Positions 63,656 to 64,000 of a stretch of 64,000 nucleotides of DNA are shown here, one piece after another. How positions within the stretch are numbered: the stretch's first letter is position 1; every line of letters starts with the position of its first letter. Position numbers and translations under genes: made by a program. This stretch comes from Bos javanicus (taxonomy: Eukaryota; Chordata; Mammalia; Artiodactyla; Bovidae), in NCBI RefSeq assembly GCF_032452875.1, contig NC_083869.1:123014001-123078000 (forward strand), read 5' to 3'. The notes beneath the pieces were generated by a model that saw only the letters and a list, made by a program, of their open reading frames with translations, was not told the DNA's origin and ran no database searches.

Positions 63656-64000
63656 TTCAGTTCAGTTCAGTTGCTCAGTCATGTCCGACTCTTTTTGACC
63701 CCATGAATTATAGCACACCAGGCCTCCCTGTCCATCACCAACTCCCGGAGTTCACACAAACTCATGTCCATCGAGTCAGTGATGCCATCAAGTCATCTCA
63801 TCCTCTGTCGTCCCCTTCTCCTCCTGCCCCCAATCCCTCCCAGAATCAGAGCCTTTTCCAATGAGTCAACTCTTCGCATGAGGTGGCCAAAGGATTGGAG
63901 TTTCAGCTTTAGCATCAGTCCTTTCAATGAACACCCAGGACTAATCTCCTTTAGGAGGGACTGATTGGATCTCCTTGCAGTCCAAGGGACTCTCAAGAGT
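63656..64000 (-). mobile_element. BovB LINE 3' end, runs off window
   Basis: Antisense BovB starting with GTTCAG tail units and reading into the C-terminal coding region. The minus strand is open from the window edge to 63793 (67 codons, with SFGHLMRRVDSLEKALILGG), so this copy is fairly well kept. The 5' part lies beyond the window. Confidence 0.95.

Noticed and set aside
1..64000. CRISPR arrays, phage or bacterial operons
   Set aside because: No regularly spaced identical repeats, no dense gene packing and no bacterial gene signals; the repeat content is ruminant throughout.

Overview
The window is nuclear DNA of a ruminant mammal, most likely a bovid. The evidence is its repeats: BovB (RTE) LINEs, BOV-A2 and Bov-tA SINEs, one CHR-2 type SINE shared by ruminants and whales, ruminant-type solo LTRs, and a background of old mammalian MIR, L2, L1 and MER5-like copies. 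The species cannot be fixed from sequence alone. I recognise no intact host protein-coding gene, rRNA, tRNA or CRISPR array. All recognisable coding sequence is transposon or retrovirus-like debris. Family names come from sequence recall, not a database search, and most repeat edges are good to about 5-20 bases.

Layout. 1-3.4 kb: a BovB with a twin-primed 5' inversion beside an antisense L1. 3.4-11 kb: MIR, a BovB 3' end, a MER5-like element, two sense LTRs and an antisense LTR holding a SINE and a BovB. 11.2-14.8 kb: an L2 cut by two LTRs joined end to end plus a third partial LTR, then an L2 with a SINE inside and a MIR with an LTR inside. 15-31 kb: mostly single-copy sequence with SINEs, MIRs, a second twin-primed BovB, three LTRs, a pyrimidine-rich tract and a MaLR LTR. 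31.2-34.2 kb: an antisense L1 split by two BovBs and a BOV-A2. 34.2-41.9 kb: SINEs, a CHR-2 type SINE, an LTR and single-copy sequence. 42.0-45.8 kb: a decayed ERVL-like provirus (RT and dUTPase-like remnants) invaded by a 5'-truncated L1. 46-54 kb: an inverted local duplication, a 62-base direct duplication, L2/MIR copies and two AT-rich islands. 54-60 kb: MIRs, an antisense LTR, purine-rich and TG-rich tracts, and an island with an octamer motif. 60.1-64 kb: a long BovB with internal deletions, a BOV-A2, an L1 fragment and a BovB running off the window.

The repeats work as a layered system. BovB supplies the reverse transcriptase, and BOV-A2/Bov-tA share the BovB 3' end and are its likely passengers. 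The nesting (MIR and L2 oldest, then L1 and LTRs, then BovB, SINEs and young L1) gives a relative timeline. I found no new enzymatic or defence system. The points most worth following are the inverted duplication at 46.1/47.2 kb, the 62-base repeat at 52.7/53.9 kb, the tandem LTRs at 11.6-12.7 kb, the twin-primed BovBs, and several AT-rich islands that look like conserved regulatory elements.
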